From the NCBI RefSeq assembly GCF_040361195.1, contig NZ_APNE01000004.1: a stretch of DNA of 64,000 nucleotides; one strand, written 5' to 3'. The DNA is from Salinisphaera hydrothermalis (GTDB lineage: Bacteria; Pseudomonadota; Gammaproteobacteria; Nevskiales; Salinisphaeraceae). Shown piece by piece: positions 42,694 through 50,804 of the stretch. Positions within the stretch are counted from its first letter, which is position 1. Each line of letters opens with the position of its first letter. The notes below the pieces were generated by a model. It was not told the DNA's origin. It searched no databases and worked only from the letters and a program-made list of their open reading frames with translations. The translations under genes were made by a program, and so were the position numbers.

Positions 42694-43521
42694 ATGAACA
42701 CATCTGTTTCGGTTTCTGAATCCATACGCTCTTACAAGATTCGAGCATCTGCACGCATGCGCTGGAGTGCGTTCGCGCTAGCTCTGGTCTGGTGCGCGGT
42801 CATGGTGCTGGGCATGGCCGCCACGCGCGACAAACTCGTGGTGATCGGCGGGATGGCATTGCTCGCCATGCTGGCCGGCTGGTGGCTGGCCGAGCGCGCC
42901 GTACCGGCCGGCGCGCGCGGGCTGGCGATCGCCGACGGCGTGGTGGCGGGCGCTATGATTGCCAGTGCCTGTGTCTTCCTGTTGCCGTCGGCACTGGCGG
43001 GCGACCCGCGCAGCGGGGGCCTCGGCGTGGCCGCCGGCTTGATCCTCGGCATCTCGCTCGACCGGCTGTTGCGGTCGCACGATCCGGAACACGCGGGCGG
43101 CGACAGCGCGCTGGTGGCGATCACGCTGCATGCCTCGGCGGCCGGCGCCGCCATGGGGCTGGCCTATGGCGCGGTGCCATCGTTGAGTGTGTTGCTCGGC
43201 GTGGTGATCATCGCGCACAAATTGCCGGCCGGTTATGCACTGGCGAGGGCGCGCCAGGCGCTGGGGCGGTCGCGTCTGCCGATTCTGGCGCCGTCATTTG
43301 CCGTGGGGCTGGTCGCTATTCCCGTTGCACTTTGGGTCGGGCGCAGCGGTGCCGAGGGCAACACGCTGTTGGCTGGTCTGGCTACTGGCATATTTCTACA
43401 TGTGGGCCTGGATTTTGCCCGCCCGCCGGTGACCCGCGCGTACGCCGGGCCCAGTCGATTCGTTGTAGCGGCGGTGCTGTCCGCTATGGCCGTGGCGGTG
43501 ATCGGTCTGATCCTGAGCTGA
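42694..43521 (+). CDS. ZIP-like metal permease
   Basis: A 275-residue inner-membrane protein with about eight helices. Two helices carry ZIP-type His-Gly patterns: ITLHASAAG (His146) and IIAHKLPAGYALA (His175). In typical ZIPs these read HNxPEG and HExPEx; here the glutamates are Ala, so the binuclear site is altered. VAGAMIASACVFLLPSAL resembles the ZIP TM2 motif. It starts 9 bp after the receptor gene, so the two should carry metal across both membranes in sequence. An unrelated permease cannot be excluded. Confidence 0.65.
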   Translation: MNTSVSVSESIRSYKIRASARMRWSAFALALVWCAVMVLGMAATRDKLVVIGGMALLAMLAGWWLAERAVPAGARGLAIADGVVAGAMIASACVFLLPSALAGDPRSGGLGVAAGLILGISLDRLLRSHDPEHAGGDSALVAITLHASAAGAAMGLAYGAVPSLSVLLGVVIIAHKLPAGYALARARQALGRSRLPILAPSFAVGLVAIPVALWVGRSGAEGNTLLAGLATGIFLHVGLDFARPPVTRAYAGPSRFVVAAVLSAMAVAVIGLILS

Positions 43522-43591
43522 GCGGGCCGTGCTTCGGGCGGGAGTGCCGCCCGAGCACACGTTCGCGCATGGTGGACGACGCTGGCTAAGC

Positions 43592-43621
43592 TAGGGCGTG
43601 TTGACGTTTCGTGCGAGTCCG
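43592..43621 (+). repeat. Fragment of the MITE-like repeat (single end)
   Basis: TAGGGCGTGTTGACGTTTCG plus GTGCGAGTCC matches the terminus of the element at 47439-47710 except for one base. Only one end is present. Its inner flank (GCTCG) matches that of the inverted fragment at 48488-48518 better than that of the full element. The rest of the 260-bp gap before the amidase shows no gene. Confidence 0.75.
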
Positions 43622-43780
43622 CTCGATGTATCGCCGCCTCGCGCAAGGGCTGGCACGGATTCGAGGTGTAATGCCCGGCGCGGCGCGCGTGAAATGGCAG
43701 CAGCCCTCGGGGTTGATCGTTCGACGTTCAGCCGGCTGCTTTAAGCTGACGAACTTCAAGGGTTTGGCCAAGTGTTTCTG

Positions 43781-45172
43781 ATGGGCAAGGCGATATCGCG
43801 CCAATTGATGCTGACGTTAATGCTGGGGTTGGGTCTGGCGAGCCCCGCTGCCTGGGCGGCGGGGGCGACACTCGAGTCGGTCCACCTGAGCACCCACGGC
43901 TCGACCACTACGGTCCGTTTCGATTTCCAGCACCTGCCAAAGTACCGCTACTTCGCCCTCGGCCATCCGCCGCGGGCGGTCATCGATTTCGACGGCGCCC
44001 GCGCGGACGGCGTGCCGAGGCCCGCGGGCGGTGGCGTCGGCAACATACGTTTGGCCCGGCATGCCGACGGCACCTTGCGCGCGGTGCTGGATCTGTCCGC
44101 CGGGGCGGAGCTGAGCGGTGTTCATGCTGACGGCCACGATCTGGTCGCCACGATCGAGGGCGGCACGTCGGGGACGAATACAGCAAGCCATGGCGCGCAG
44201 GAAACCGGGGATTCGCCGCTCCCCGCCAATCGCGAGAAGCGCTCGGCGCCGCCGGCCACGGCCGCGCAGGACGATGATCCCAAGGCACTGTATCGGGCCG
44301 CGGCCGAAACCGGCCCGGTCGTCGTGGTGATCGATCCCGGGCATGGCGGGCATGATTCCGGTACGCGTGCGGCCAGTGGGCTGATGGAAAAGACCGTGGT
44401 GCTCGGCATCGCCAAGGCGCTCTACGCCAAGCTGAAGGCGACCCCGAACATCCACCCCGTGCTCACGCGCGACAGCGATACGTTCGTCACGCTGCCCGGA
44501 CGCGTCAAGATCGCCCAGAAGCATCACGCCAACCTGTTCATCTCGATTCACCAGAACGCCTATCCAAACGACCACAGCGTCGACGGCGGTACTTGCTACG
44601 TGCTCTCGCAACACGGCGCCTCCGATGCCAAGGCGGCTCAGCTGGCGCATTTCGAGAACTCCGCCGATCGCAACGTGGCCGGTGTGCATTTCTCCGACAC
44701 CGATCACACGCTCAACGCCGTGCTCACCGATCTATATCAGAATGCCTCGATCGACGACGCCGACGATCTGGCCCACGACATCATCGGTCAGTTCGCGAAG
44801 GTGGAGCCGATCTATCGGCATACGCCGCCACGGGCGAATTTCGCCGTGCTGCGCGATCCGATGATTCCGTCGGTATTGTGCGAAACCGCGTTTCTGTCGA
44901 ACCCGAAGCAGGCGCGCAAGCTGGCGACCTCGCATTTCCGGGATCAACTGGCCGGTGCCATCTATCAGGGCATCATGACCTATTTCCGTAAGCACCCGCC
45001 GGAACGCATGCAGCCGGTCGGCGGCTCGATCTATACGGTCAAGAGCGGCGACACGCTCTCGGAGATCGCCAGTCGCGAGAACGTCTCGGAAAACGTGCTG
45101 ATGGACATCAACCATCTGCATACCAAGACGCTCAAGGTCGGGCAGAAACTGGAGCTGCCGGGCGGCAGCTAG
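43781..45172 (+). CDS. N-acetylmuramoyl-L-alanine amidase with one LysM domain
   Basis: A second periplasmic cell-wall amidase. A signal peptide ends near AAWAAG; an AMIN domain and a low-complexity linker follow, then Amidase_3 with VIDPGHGGHDSGT, the Glu in LMEKTVVLG, SIHQNA, and catalytic CETAFLSN. The single C-terminal LysM starts IYTVKSGDTLSEIA. It is clearly paralogous to the gene at 28141-29601 (shared VDGGTCYxLSxHGAS and others) but has one LysM fewer. ATG at 43781 is chosen; a GTG three codons earlier is possible. Confidence 0.92.
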   Translation: MGKAISRQLMLTLMLGLGLASPAAWAAGATLESVHLSTHGSTTTVRFDFQHLPKYRYFALGHPPRAVIDFDGARADGVPRPAGGGVGNIRLARHADGTLRAVLDLSAGAELSGVHADGHDLVATIEGGTSGTNTASHGAQETGDSPLPANREKRSAPPATAAQDDDPKALYRAAAETGPVVVVIDPGHGGHDSGTRAASGLMEKTVVLGIAKALYAKLKATPNIHPVLTRDSDTFVTLPGRVKIAQKHHANLFISIHQNAYPNDHSVDGGTCYVLSQHGASDAKAAQLAHFENSADRNVAGVHFSDTDHTLNAVLTDLYQNASIDDADDLAHDIIGQFAKVEPIYRHTPPRANFAVLRDPMIPSVLCETAFLSNPKQARKLATSHFRDQLAGAIYQGIMTYFRKHPPERMQPVGGSIYTVKSGDTLSEIASRENVSENVLMDINHLHTKTLKVGQKLELPGGS

Positions 45173-45228
45173 GCAGGTCGCAGGCGCCGGGAATTGTCCC
45201 GGTGCCATGCCTCAAAAGCGTGGCGCGC

Positions 45229-46362
45229 TCACACGGCCACCGCGGGCAGCGGCGTCCAGCGGCCCTCGGCCCGGTGGCTGGCCAGCATGGCCTCGACGAA
45301 GGCCATGCCTTCGCAGCCGGTAGTGGCATCCGGTAGCAACGCAACCGCCGCGTCGTCGCCGCGCAGCATCGCCGCGAAATCGCGATAGAGCTGGGCGAAC
45401 GCTTCCAGATATCCCTCCGGATGGCCCGCCGGAATACGGCTCGCCCGCTGGTCGGCAGCGCCTGCGGGGCCGGGCCCGCCGCGATCCAGTCGCCGCGCGG
45501 GTTCGCCCAGCGGCGAGAACAGCAGCGAATCCGGCGATTCCTGATCGAACTGAAGCCCGGCCTTCGTGCCGTAGAGGGCCAGCTGCAGGCGATTGTTGTT
45601 GCCCGGCGACACCTGACTGACCGACAGCCGGCCGCGGGCGCCACCGGCGAAGCGCAGCATGGCCTGGGCATAGTCGTCGAGCCGGCGGCCGGGCACGAAG
45701 GTATGCAGGTCCGCGCTTAACTCGGTCGCGGTGCATCCCGCGACATAGGTGGCGAGCTGGTAGGCATGGGTGCCTATATCGCCGAGGGCCCCGGCCGGAC
45801 CGGCCTGCGCCGGATCGCCGCGCCAGCCTTCGTCACCGGGCTCGCTCAGCCAGTCCTGGGCATAGTCGACCTGAACGATACGCAGTTCGCCGAGCGCGCC
45901 CGAGGCCACCAGATCGCGTGCCCGGCGCACCGCGGGATAGCCCGAATAGTTGTGCGTCAGCATGACCGCTACGCCGTGTCGTGCAGCCAGATCGCGCAGC
46001 GACCGGGCATCGGCCAGCGAGGTCGCCATCGGTTTTTCGCAGATCACATGGATGCCGGCTTCGACGAAGGCGCGGGCCACCGGCACATGCAGATGATTAG
46101 GCGTGACGATCGAGACGACCTGAATACCGTCGTCGCGTGCCGCCTCGGCGCGCGCCATGCGCGCGTAATCGGCATACACCCGCGTCGGGTCGAGGGCCAG
46201 AGCGTCGCCGGTCTCGCGGTTGCGGTCCGGGCGCGATGAAAAACAGCCTGCCCGCAGCGTGTACTCGCCGTCCAGGCGTTGCACCATGCGATGCACGCGG
46301 CCCATAAAGCCCGCGCTTCCCAGGCTGCCGCCGACCATGCCGATTCGAATCGGTTTGTTCAT
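45229..46362 (-). CDS. Gfo/Idh/MocA family oxidoreductase
   Basis: A 377-residue NAD(P)-dependent sugar or inositol-type oxidoreductase. The Rossmann motif GGSLGSAG is near residue 10. ICEKPMA carries the signature EKP, and GALGDIGTHAYQL has the D-x3-H catalytic pair. It begins 1 bp after the stop of the isomerase gene, giving a two-gene catabolic operon. Similar pairs act in inositol, glucoside or sugar-acid catabolism; the substrate here is not resolved. Start at 46362 fits the Rossmann fold. Confidence 0.88.
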   Translation of the reverse strand: MNKPIRIGMVGGSLGSAGFMGRVHRMVQRLDGEYTLRAGCFSSRPDRNRETGDALALDPTRVYADYARMARAEAARDDGIQVVSIVTPNHLHVPVARAFVEAGIHVICEKPMATSLADARSLRDLAARHGVAVMLTHNYSGYPAVRRARDLVASGALGELRIVQVDYAQDWLSEPGDEGWRGDPAQAGPAGALGDIGTHAYQLATYVAGCTATELSADLHTFVPGRRLDDYAQAMLRFAGGARGRLSVSQVSPGNNNRLQLALYGTKAGLQFDQESPDSLLFSPLGEPARRLDRGGPGPAGAADQRASRIPAGHPEGYLEAFAQLYRDFAAMLRGDDAAVALLPDATTGCEGMAFVEAMLASHRAEGRWTPLPAVAV

Positions 46363-46363
46363 G

Positions 46364-47422
46364 TCAGATGCCCAGTCCCAGCAGTTCGTGGCGCTGCGCA
46401 TCGGTCAGCGCCGCGCCGGCGAAATCGTCGAACGCACGGTCGGCCACGCGAATCAGGTGCCGGCGGATGAAATCGACGCCTTCGGCGGCCCCGTCCTCTG
46501 GGTGCTTGAGCGCGCATTCCCACTCCAGAACCGCCCAGCCGTCATAATCGTATTGCGCGAGCTTGGAGAAGATCGCGCCGAAATCGATCTGACCGTCGCC
46601 GAGCGAGCGGAATCGCCCGGCGCGCTCCACCCAACCGGCATAGCCGCCGTATACGCCCTGACTGGCGGAGGGTCGGAATTCGGCGTCCTTGACGTGAAAA
46701 GCGCGGATGCGGTCGTGATAGCGATCGATGAAGCCCAGATAATCCATCTGCTGAAGCAGCATATGGCTGGGATCGTAGAGCAGGTTGGCGCGCGGGTGAT
46801 CATCGACCGCGGCGAGAAAACGTTCGAAGGTCGCGCCGTCGAACAGATCTTCGCCCGGATGCAGTTCGAAACAGACATCCACGCCGTGCCGATCGCAGAT
46901 ATCGAGCAACGGCCGCCAGCGCCGGCCCAGTTCGTCGAAGGCCGCCTCGATCAGCCCGGGCGGTCGCTGTGGAAACGGGTAGAGATACGGCCAGGCCAGC
47001 GCGCCGGAAAAAGCGGGAAGGGTACGCAGCCCGAGATGGGCTGATGCTCGTGCCGCGGCCTCGATCTGTCGCTCGGCCCAGGCCTGGCGCTCGGCGGGCT
47101 GGCCGCGCACGGCGGCCGGTGCGAACGCATCAACGAGTGCATCGTAGGCTGGGTGTGCCGCCACCAGCTTGCCTTGCAAATGCGCGGACAGATCGGTCAC
47201 GACCAGCCCGTGCCGGTCGAGCGTAGCCCGGATGTCGTCGCAATACGTCGGGCTTTCGGCGGCCGTGCCCAGATCGAACAGCCGCGTATCGCCGCTCGGA
47301 ATCTGGACGCCACGATAACCGTGGCCCGCGGCCCATTCGGCGATATGGTCCAACGTGTCGAACGGTGCTTCGTCGCCGGCGAACTGGGCGAGAAAAAGCG
47401 CGGGCCCCTGCATTGTTTTCAT
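46364..47422 (-). CDS. Sugar phosphate isomerase/epimerase (TIM-barrel)
   Basis: A 352-residue xylose-isomerase-like TIM barrel. Metal-binding segments are visible: CFELHPGEDLF (Glu), LLYDPSHMLLQQMD (Asp/His), IRAFHVKDAEF (His/Asp), and YDYDGWAVLEWECAL (Glu). AGGAGG lies 11 bases before the ATG. It is first gene of the pair with the Gfo/Idh/MocA oxidoreductase. The MITE-like element ends 17 bp upstream of its start, so it may influence the promoter. Confidence 0.88.
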   Translation of the reverse strand: MKTMQGPALFLAQFAGDEAPFDTLDHIAEWAAGHGYRGVQIPSGDTRLFDLGTAAESPTYCDDIRATLDRHGLVVTDLSAHLQGKLVAAHPAYDALVDAFAPAAVRGQPAERQAWAERQIEAAARASAHLGLRTLPAFSGALAWPYLYPFPQRPPGLIEAAFDELGRRWRPLLDICDRHGVDVCFELHPGEDLFDGATFERFLAAVDDHPRANLLYDPSHMLLQQMDYLGFIDRYHDRIRAFHVKDAEFRPSASQGVYGGYAGWVERAGRFRSLGDGQIDFGAIFSKLAQYDYDGWAVLEWECALKHPEDGAAEGVDFIRRHLIRVADRAFDDFAGAALTDAQRHELLGLGI

Positions 47423-47438
47423 TGTGGTCGGCTCCTCC

Positions 47439-47710
47439 TAGGGCGTGTTGCCGTTTCGTGCGAGTCCGCGCCAAGCGCTGTTTTGCGGCAAAGCGAGGCG
47501 TAGCGAACGTGGCGTAGTCGTTCTACGCGAGAGAGCTACAACGCTGTATTGCCGCAAAACAGCGCTTGTCCCTTCGGGTTGGGCCGCAAATCGCGCCCTG
47601 CGGCGTTGCGAGTCTGGGTCGTGGCCCGCCACGACGCGGCGACTCGCGCCTTGCCGGACACGATTTGCGGACGCCAACGCGGCGCTCGCACGAAACGGCA
47701 ACACGCCCTA
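47439..47710. mobile_element. MITE-like element with 26-bp perfect terminal inverted repeats
   Basis: A 272-bp non-coding element. Both ends read TAGGGCGTGTTGCCGTTTCG then TGCGAG inward, a perfect 26-bp inverted repeat beginning with TA on each side, consistent with TA target duplication as in IS630/Tc1-type MITEs. Inside, AAGCGCTGTTTTGCGGCAA and TTGCCGCAAAACAGCGCTT form a second perfect 19-bp inverted repeat, and CCGCAAATCG / CGATTTGCGG a third. It carries no credible gene. It fills the gap between the isomerase gene and zur. Diverged single ends lie at 38874, 43592 and 48488. Confidence 0.75.
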
Positions 47711-47782
47711 AAGCGACGCGATCAGAATCGCATGGTGTTGGCCCCCGAGGCTATTGCGGACCGGGCGTTGCGCGGCGGGCGC

Positions 47783-48277
47783 TTATTGACGCGTTGCGCA
47801 GGCCGCGCAGAGGCCGTCCACTTCAATGGTCTGGTGGTCGACCACGAAACCGCTCTGCTTCGCCTCGCTGGCGATCGCGTCGTCGATGTCGGTGCTCTGG
47901 ATCTCGGCGGCACGGCCGCATTCGCGGCAGATGAAGAATTTCGGCGGGTTGCGATCGTGGTTTACCGCGCAGCCGATGAACGCATTCTGCGATTCGATCT
48001 TGTGGACCAGTCCGGCATCCAGCAGAAAGTCGAGGGCCCGATAGACGGTGGGCGGCGCGGCATTGCCGCGTTCGTTGTTGATCTGAGCGAGGACGTCGTA
48101 GGCCTTGGTTGGCTGATGATTGGCCCAGATCAGCTCCAACACGCGTCGGCGAATCGCGGTGAGCCGGAGCCCGCGTTCGGCGCAGACGGCTTCGGCCCGG
48201 GCCAGGGCATCGGCGATGCAGGCCTGGTGATCGTGGCGCCCGTGGCTGAAGGCGACGTTGTGTGCCGGCTGGGTCAT
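47783..48277 (-). CDS. zur: Zinc uptake regulator
   Basis: A 164-residue Fur-family repressor of the Zur branch. The N-terminus carries His-rich FSHGRHDHQACIADAL, and the DNA-binding domain contains LRLTAIRRRVLELIWAN and APPTVYRALDFLLDAGL. CRECG and C-terminal CAACATRQ give the structural CxxC pairs. The C-terminal HxxE-type Fur iron pattern is absent. Its likely target in this window is the TonB receptor operon at 40480. Confidence 0.92.
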   Translation of the reverse strand: MTQPAHNVAFSHGRHDHQACIADALARAEAVCAERGLRLTAIRRRVLELIWANHQPTKAYDVLAQINNERGNAAPPTVYRALDFLLDAGLVHKIESQNAFIGCAVNHDRNPPKFFICRECGRAAEIQSTDIDDAIASEAKQSGFVVDHQTIEVDGLCAACATRQ

Positions 48278-48487
48278 GACGAATCCGACGCGGGAGATGA
48301 AAGGCTATTGTCGCTCGAACCGGCGTGGCTGGCGAGCGAGGCGACCGACAGGTGTGTGCCAGCATAGGGGCACATCGACTCTGCGCGACCGGCTAAATGG
48401 CGGTAAAATCGAGGTTTGACAAGAGCATGGGCCGATCGGCGCCAGGGCCGGTCGATGGGGCGTACGGACGCCGACGCGAACGCACGA

Positions 48488-48518
48488 GCGGACGCGCACG
48501 AAACATCAACACGTCCTG
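48488..48518 (-). repeat. Inverted fragment of the MITE-like repeat
   Basis: The minus strand reads CCAGGACGTGTTGATGTTTC then GTGCGCGTCCGC, matching the element terminus with several changes. It is in opposite orientation to the fragment at 43592, so the two face each other across 4.9 kb. The remainder of the 273-bp gap between zur and the next gene shows no other feature. Confidence 0.6.
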
Positions 48519-48550
48519 GACGTCGCGAACACCACACGGGAGCGCAGCGC

Positions 48551-49141
48551 ATGCGGCATTCGTCGATTCTCTCCATTCTGATGCTGGCCGGCCTGAGCGG
48601 CGTGCTGGCCGGTTGCGGGCAATCGCAACCGGCGGCCGACTGTGGCCAGCTGCGTATCCACGATGCCTGGGTGGCGCCCGCGCATGCCGGTTCGCGCGAG
48701 ATGCTCGGCTACTTCACATTGCATAACGATGGCTCCGATCCGGTGACGGTCAACGGGGTGTCGAGCGACGCCTTCGACCGGGCGGTGTTCCAGAACAAGG
48801 CCGCCGCGGCCCAGTCGTCCAACGATGCCGACGGCGGCGCCCAACCGCTGGCGCCGTTCACCGTGGCCGGCGGCGCGGATATGCAGTTCAAGCCCGGCGA
48901 GCGTGAAGTCGCGCTGTATTCGCCGACCAAGGCGTATCAGGTGGGTGACAAGATCAAGCTGAGCCTGGTCTGCGGCAGCCAGCACGCCCGGCTGGCCACG
49001 AGCGCTGTCGTGCGCGATCGTCATGGCGATCTGCCGGCCGCCAGCGACGACGAGGACGCCGCCGACCGCGAGCAGGTGATCCAGGACGGGCGTGACGGCG
49101 GCGGCGCCGGGGCGACCGACGATTCCAAGACCGCGAACTGA
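48551..49141 (+). CDS. PCu(A)C-like copper-chaperone-fold lipoprotein with altered metal site
   Basis: A 196-residue lipoprotein (lipobox VLAGC, Cys22). The domain (~30-150) follows the PCu(A)C layout: LRIHDAWVAPAHAGSREMLGYFTLHN, then PLAPFTVAGGADMQFKPGEREVALYSP. The Cu(I) motif H-(M)x10-M-x21-H-x-M is not complete: the positions equivalent to the first His/Met read AFDRAVFQN, and HLML reads EVAL. It may bind copper differently or not at all. The tail is Asp/Gly rich. It sits upstream of dapF with an 18-bp gap. Confidence 0.65.
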   Translation: MRHSSILSILMLAGLSGVLAGCGQSQPAADCGQLRIHDAWVAPAHAGSREMLGYFTLHNDGSDPVTVNGVSSDAFDRAVFQNKAAAAQSSNDADGGAQPLAPFTVAGGADMQFKPGEREVALYSPTKAYQVGDKIKLSLVCGSQHARLATSAVVRDRHGDLPAASDDEDAADREQVIQDGRDGGGAGATDDSKTAN

Positions 49142-49159
49142 TCGCGACGGACGGCAGCG

Positions 49160-50005
49160 ATGGCACTGGCCTTTACCAAGATGCACGGGCTCGGCAACGA
49201 TTTTGTTGTGCTCGACGCCACGCGGGCGCCGATTGCCCTCGACGAAGCGAGCGCGCGGCATATTGCCGATCGGCGCTTCGGCATCGGCTGCGATCAGATC
49301 CTGATCGTGGAGCCGCCGCGTAGCGCCGAGGCCGATTTCGCCTATCGCATTCTCAACGCCGACGGCAGCGAATCCGGCCAATGCGGCAACGGCGCGCGTT
49401 GCTTCGTACGCTACGTACGCGAAGCCGGGCTTACCGACAAGCGCCGCATCGTGGTGGATATCCGCGACGGGCAGATGACGCTGGAAGCGCTGGACGACGA
49501 CACCTTCGCCGTCGCGCTCGGCGTGCCGCAGTTCGCGCCCGCGCGTATTCCCTTGCTCGGCTTCGAACAGGCCGCGACCTATCGGCTGGATGACGTGGCC
49601 GGTCAATCGGTGACGTTCTCCGCGGTGTCGTTGGGCAACCCGCATGCCGTGATTCGCGTGCCGGATGTGGCCACGGCCGAGGTCGAGGGCATCGGCCCGG
49701 CGCTCGAGCGTCACCCGGCTTTTCCCGAGCGCGTGAACGTCGGATTCTGCGAAATCGTGGCGCGCGATCACGTTCGCCTGCGGGTGTTCGAGCGGGGCGC
49801 CGGGGAAACGCTGGCCTGCGGCAGCGGGGCGGCCGCGGCGGTGGTAACCGGCATCGCCGCCGGCGATCTCGATGCCGATGTCCGGGTGGATCTACCCGGC
49901 GGCACGGCGCGTATACACTGGGAAAGCGCCGATGCGCCAGCCGTGTTGATCGGCCCGGCCGAGCGCGTGTTCGAGGGTAAACTGGTATCGTCAGATCAGG
50001 GGTAA
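49160..50005 (+). CDS. dapF: Diaminopimelate epimerase
   Basis: Converts LL- to meso-diaminopimelate for lysine and peptidoglycan. The start MALAFTKMHGLGNDFVVLDA is canonical. The two catalytic cysteines are Cys75 in SGQCGNGARC and the Cys of ETLACGSGAAAA. The length of 281 residues is normal. First of the conserved gammaproteobacterial run dapF-DUF484-xerC. Confidence 0.97.
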   Translation: MALAFTKMHGLGNDFVVLDATRAPIALDEASARHIADRRFGIGCDQILIVEPPRSAEADFAYRILNADGSESGQCGNGARCFVRYVREAGLTDKRRIVVDIRDGQMTLEALDDDTFAVALGVPQFAPARIPLLGFEQAATYRLDDVAGQSVTFSAVSLGNPHAVIRVPDVATAEVEGIGPALERHPAFPERVNVGFCEIVARDHVRLRVFERGAGETLACGSGAAAAVVTGIAAGDLDADVRVDLPGGTARIHWESADAPAVLIGPAERVFEGKLVSSDQG

Positions 50006-50080
50006 TGCCCTGAACCGCCGTGGCCATGCCTGGCGCATTTATTGCCTGATCGGTCACCGCCTACGATAAAGACGCCTGCC

Positions 50081-50791
50081 ATGAACGAAGCCGAAAAACA
50101 GCCCGTATCGATCGATCTCGACGAGGCCGAGGTCGCCGCCTATCTCGCGGCGCACCCGGATTTTCTGCGTCGGCATCCCGAGGCGTTCGAGGCCATGGAC
50201 GTGCCGCATGCCTCGGGCAGCGCGATTTCCCTGATCGAGCGCCAGGTCGGCGTGCTGCGCGAGACCAACGCCCGCATCCAGTCGCGCTTCGACGAATTGC
50301 TGGCCACCGCCAAGAGCAACGAAGAGCGCGTGATCCAGCTCAATCGTGTGGCGCGGATCATGGCCGGTGCGACGGCGGCGGACCCGATGATCGACGCGCT
50401 GACCCAGTGCCTGCACGATCATCTGGCGGTCGACCGTGTTTATGTCGGCATTCAGGGCTCGCTGCCGGCGGACATCGAGCGGATTCATAAGCTGGAGGAC
50501 GGCGCCGATGCCAGTCGCGCGCTGACCAATGTGTTCCGGCGCGGCAAGCCGATCTGCGGCGAACTGAGTGCGACCCAGTCCCGGGCGCTGTTCACCACCG
50601 ATGACGATGCGCTGATGACCAGCGCGGCGCTGATTCCGCTGGGCAAGAACGGCGTGCATGGCGCGATCGTACTGGCCAGCCGCGACCCCAAGCGTTTTAC
50701 GCCCGATATGGGCACGCTATTCGTGGAGCTGTTCGGCGATCTGCTCACCGCCACGCTGCGCCGCTTGCTCGGCGCCGAACTGCTGCCCTGA
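50081..50791 (+). CDS. DUF484 family protein
   Basis: A 236-residue GAF-like protein found between dapF and xerC in many gammaproteobacteria. The N-terminal VAAYLAAHPDFLRRHPE and ISLIERQVGVLRETN segments are diagnostic, and the C-terminal half is the GAF-like fold (IPLGKNGVHGAIVLAS). Start at 50081 is preferred over a longer in-frame GTG or ATG. No enzymatic role is established. Confidence 0.92.
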   Translation: MNEAEKQPVSIDLDEAEVAAYLAAHPDFLRRHPEAFEAMDVPHASGSAISLIERQVGVLRETNARIQSRFDELLATAKSNEERVIQLNRVARIMAGATAADPMIDALTQCLHDHLAVDRVYVGIQGSLPADIERIHKLEDGADASRALTNVFRRGKPICGELSATQSRALFTTDDDALMTSAALIPLGKNGVHGAIVLASRDPKRFTPDMGTLFVELFGDLLTATLRRLLGAELLP

Positions 50792-50804
50792 ACGGTCATC
50801 TGCT

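Noticed and set aside
47445..47711. Two 88-residue frames, one per strand, across the MITE-like element
   Set aside because: The terminal inverted repeats give both frames the same beginning (MLPFRASxxxAL) and end (LARNGNTP); this is an effect of symmetry and not a gene.
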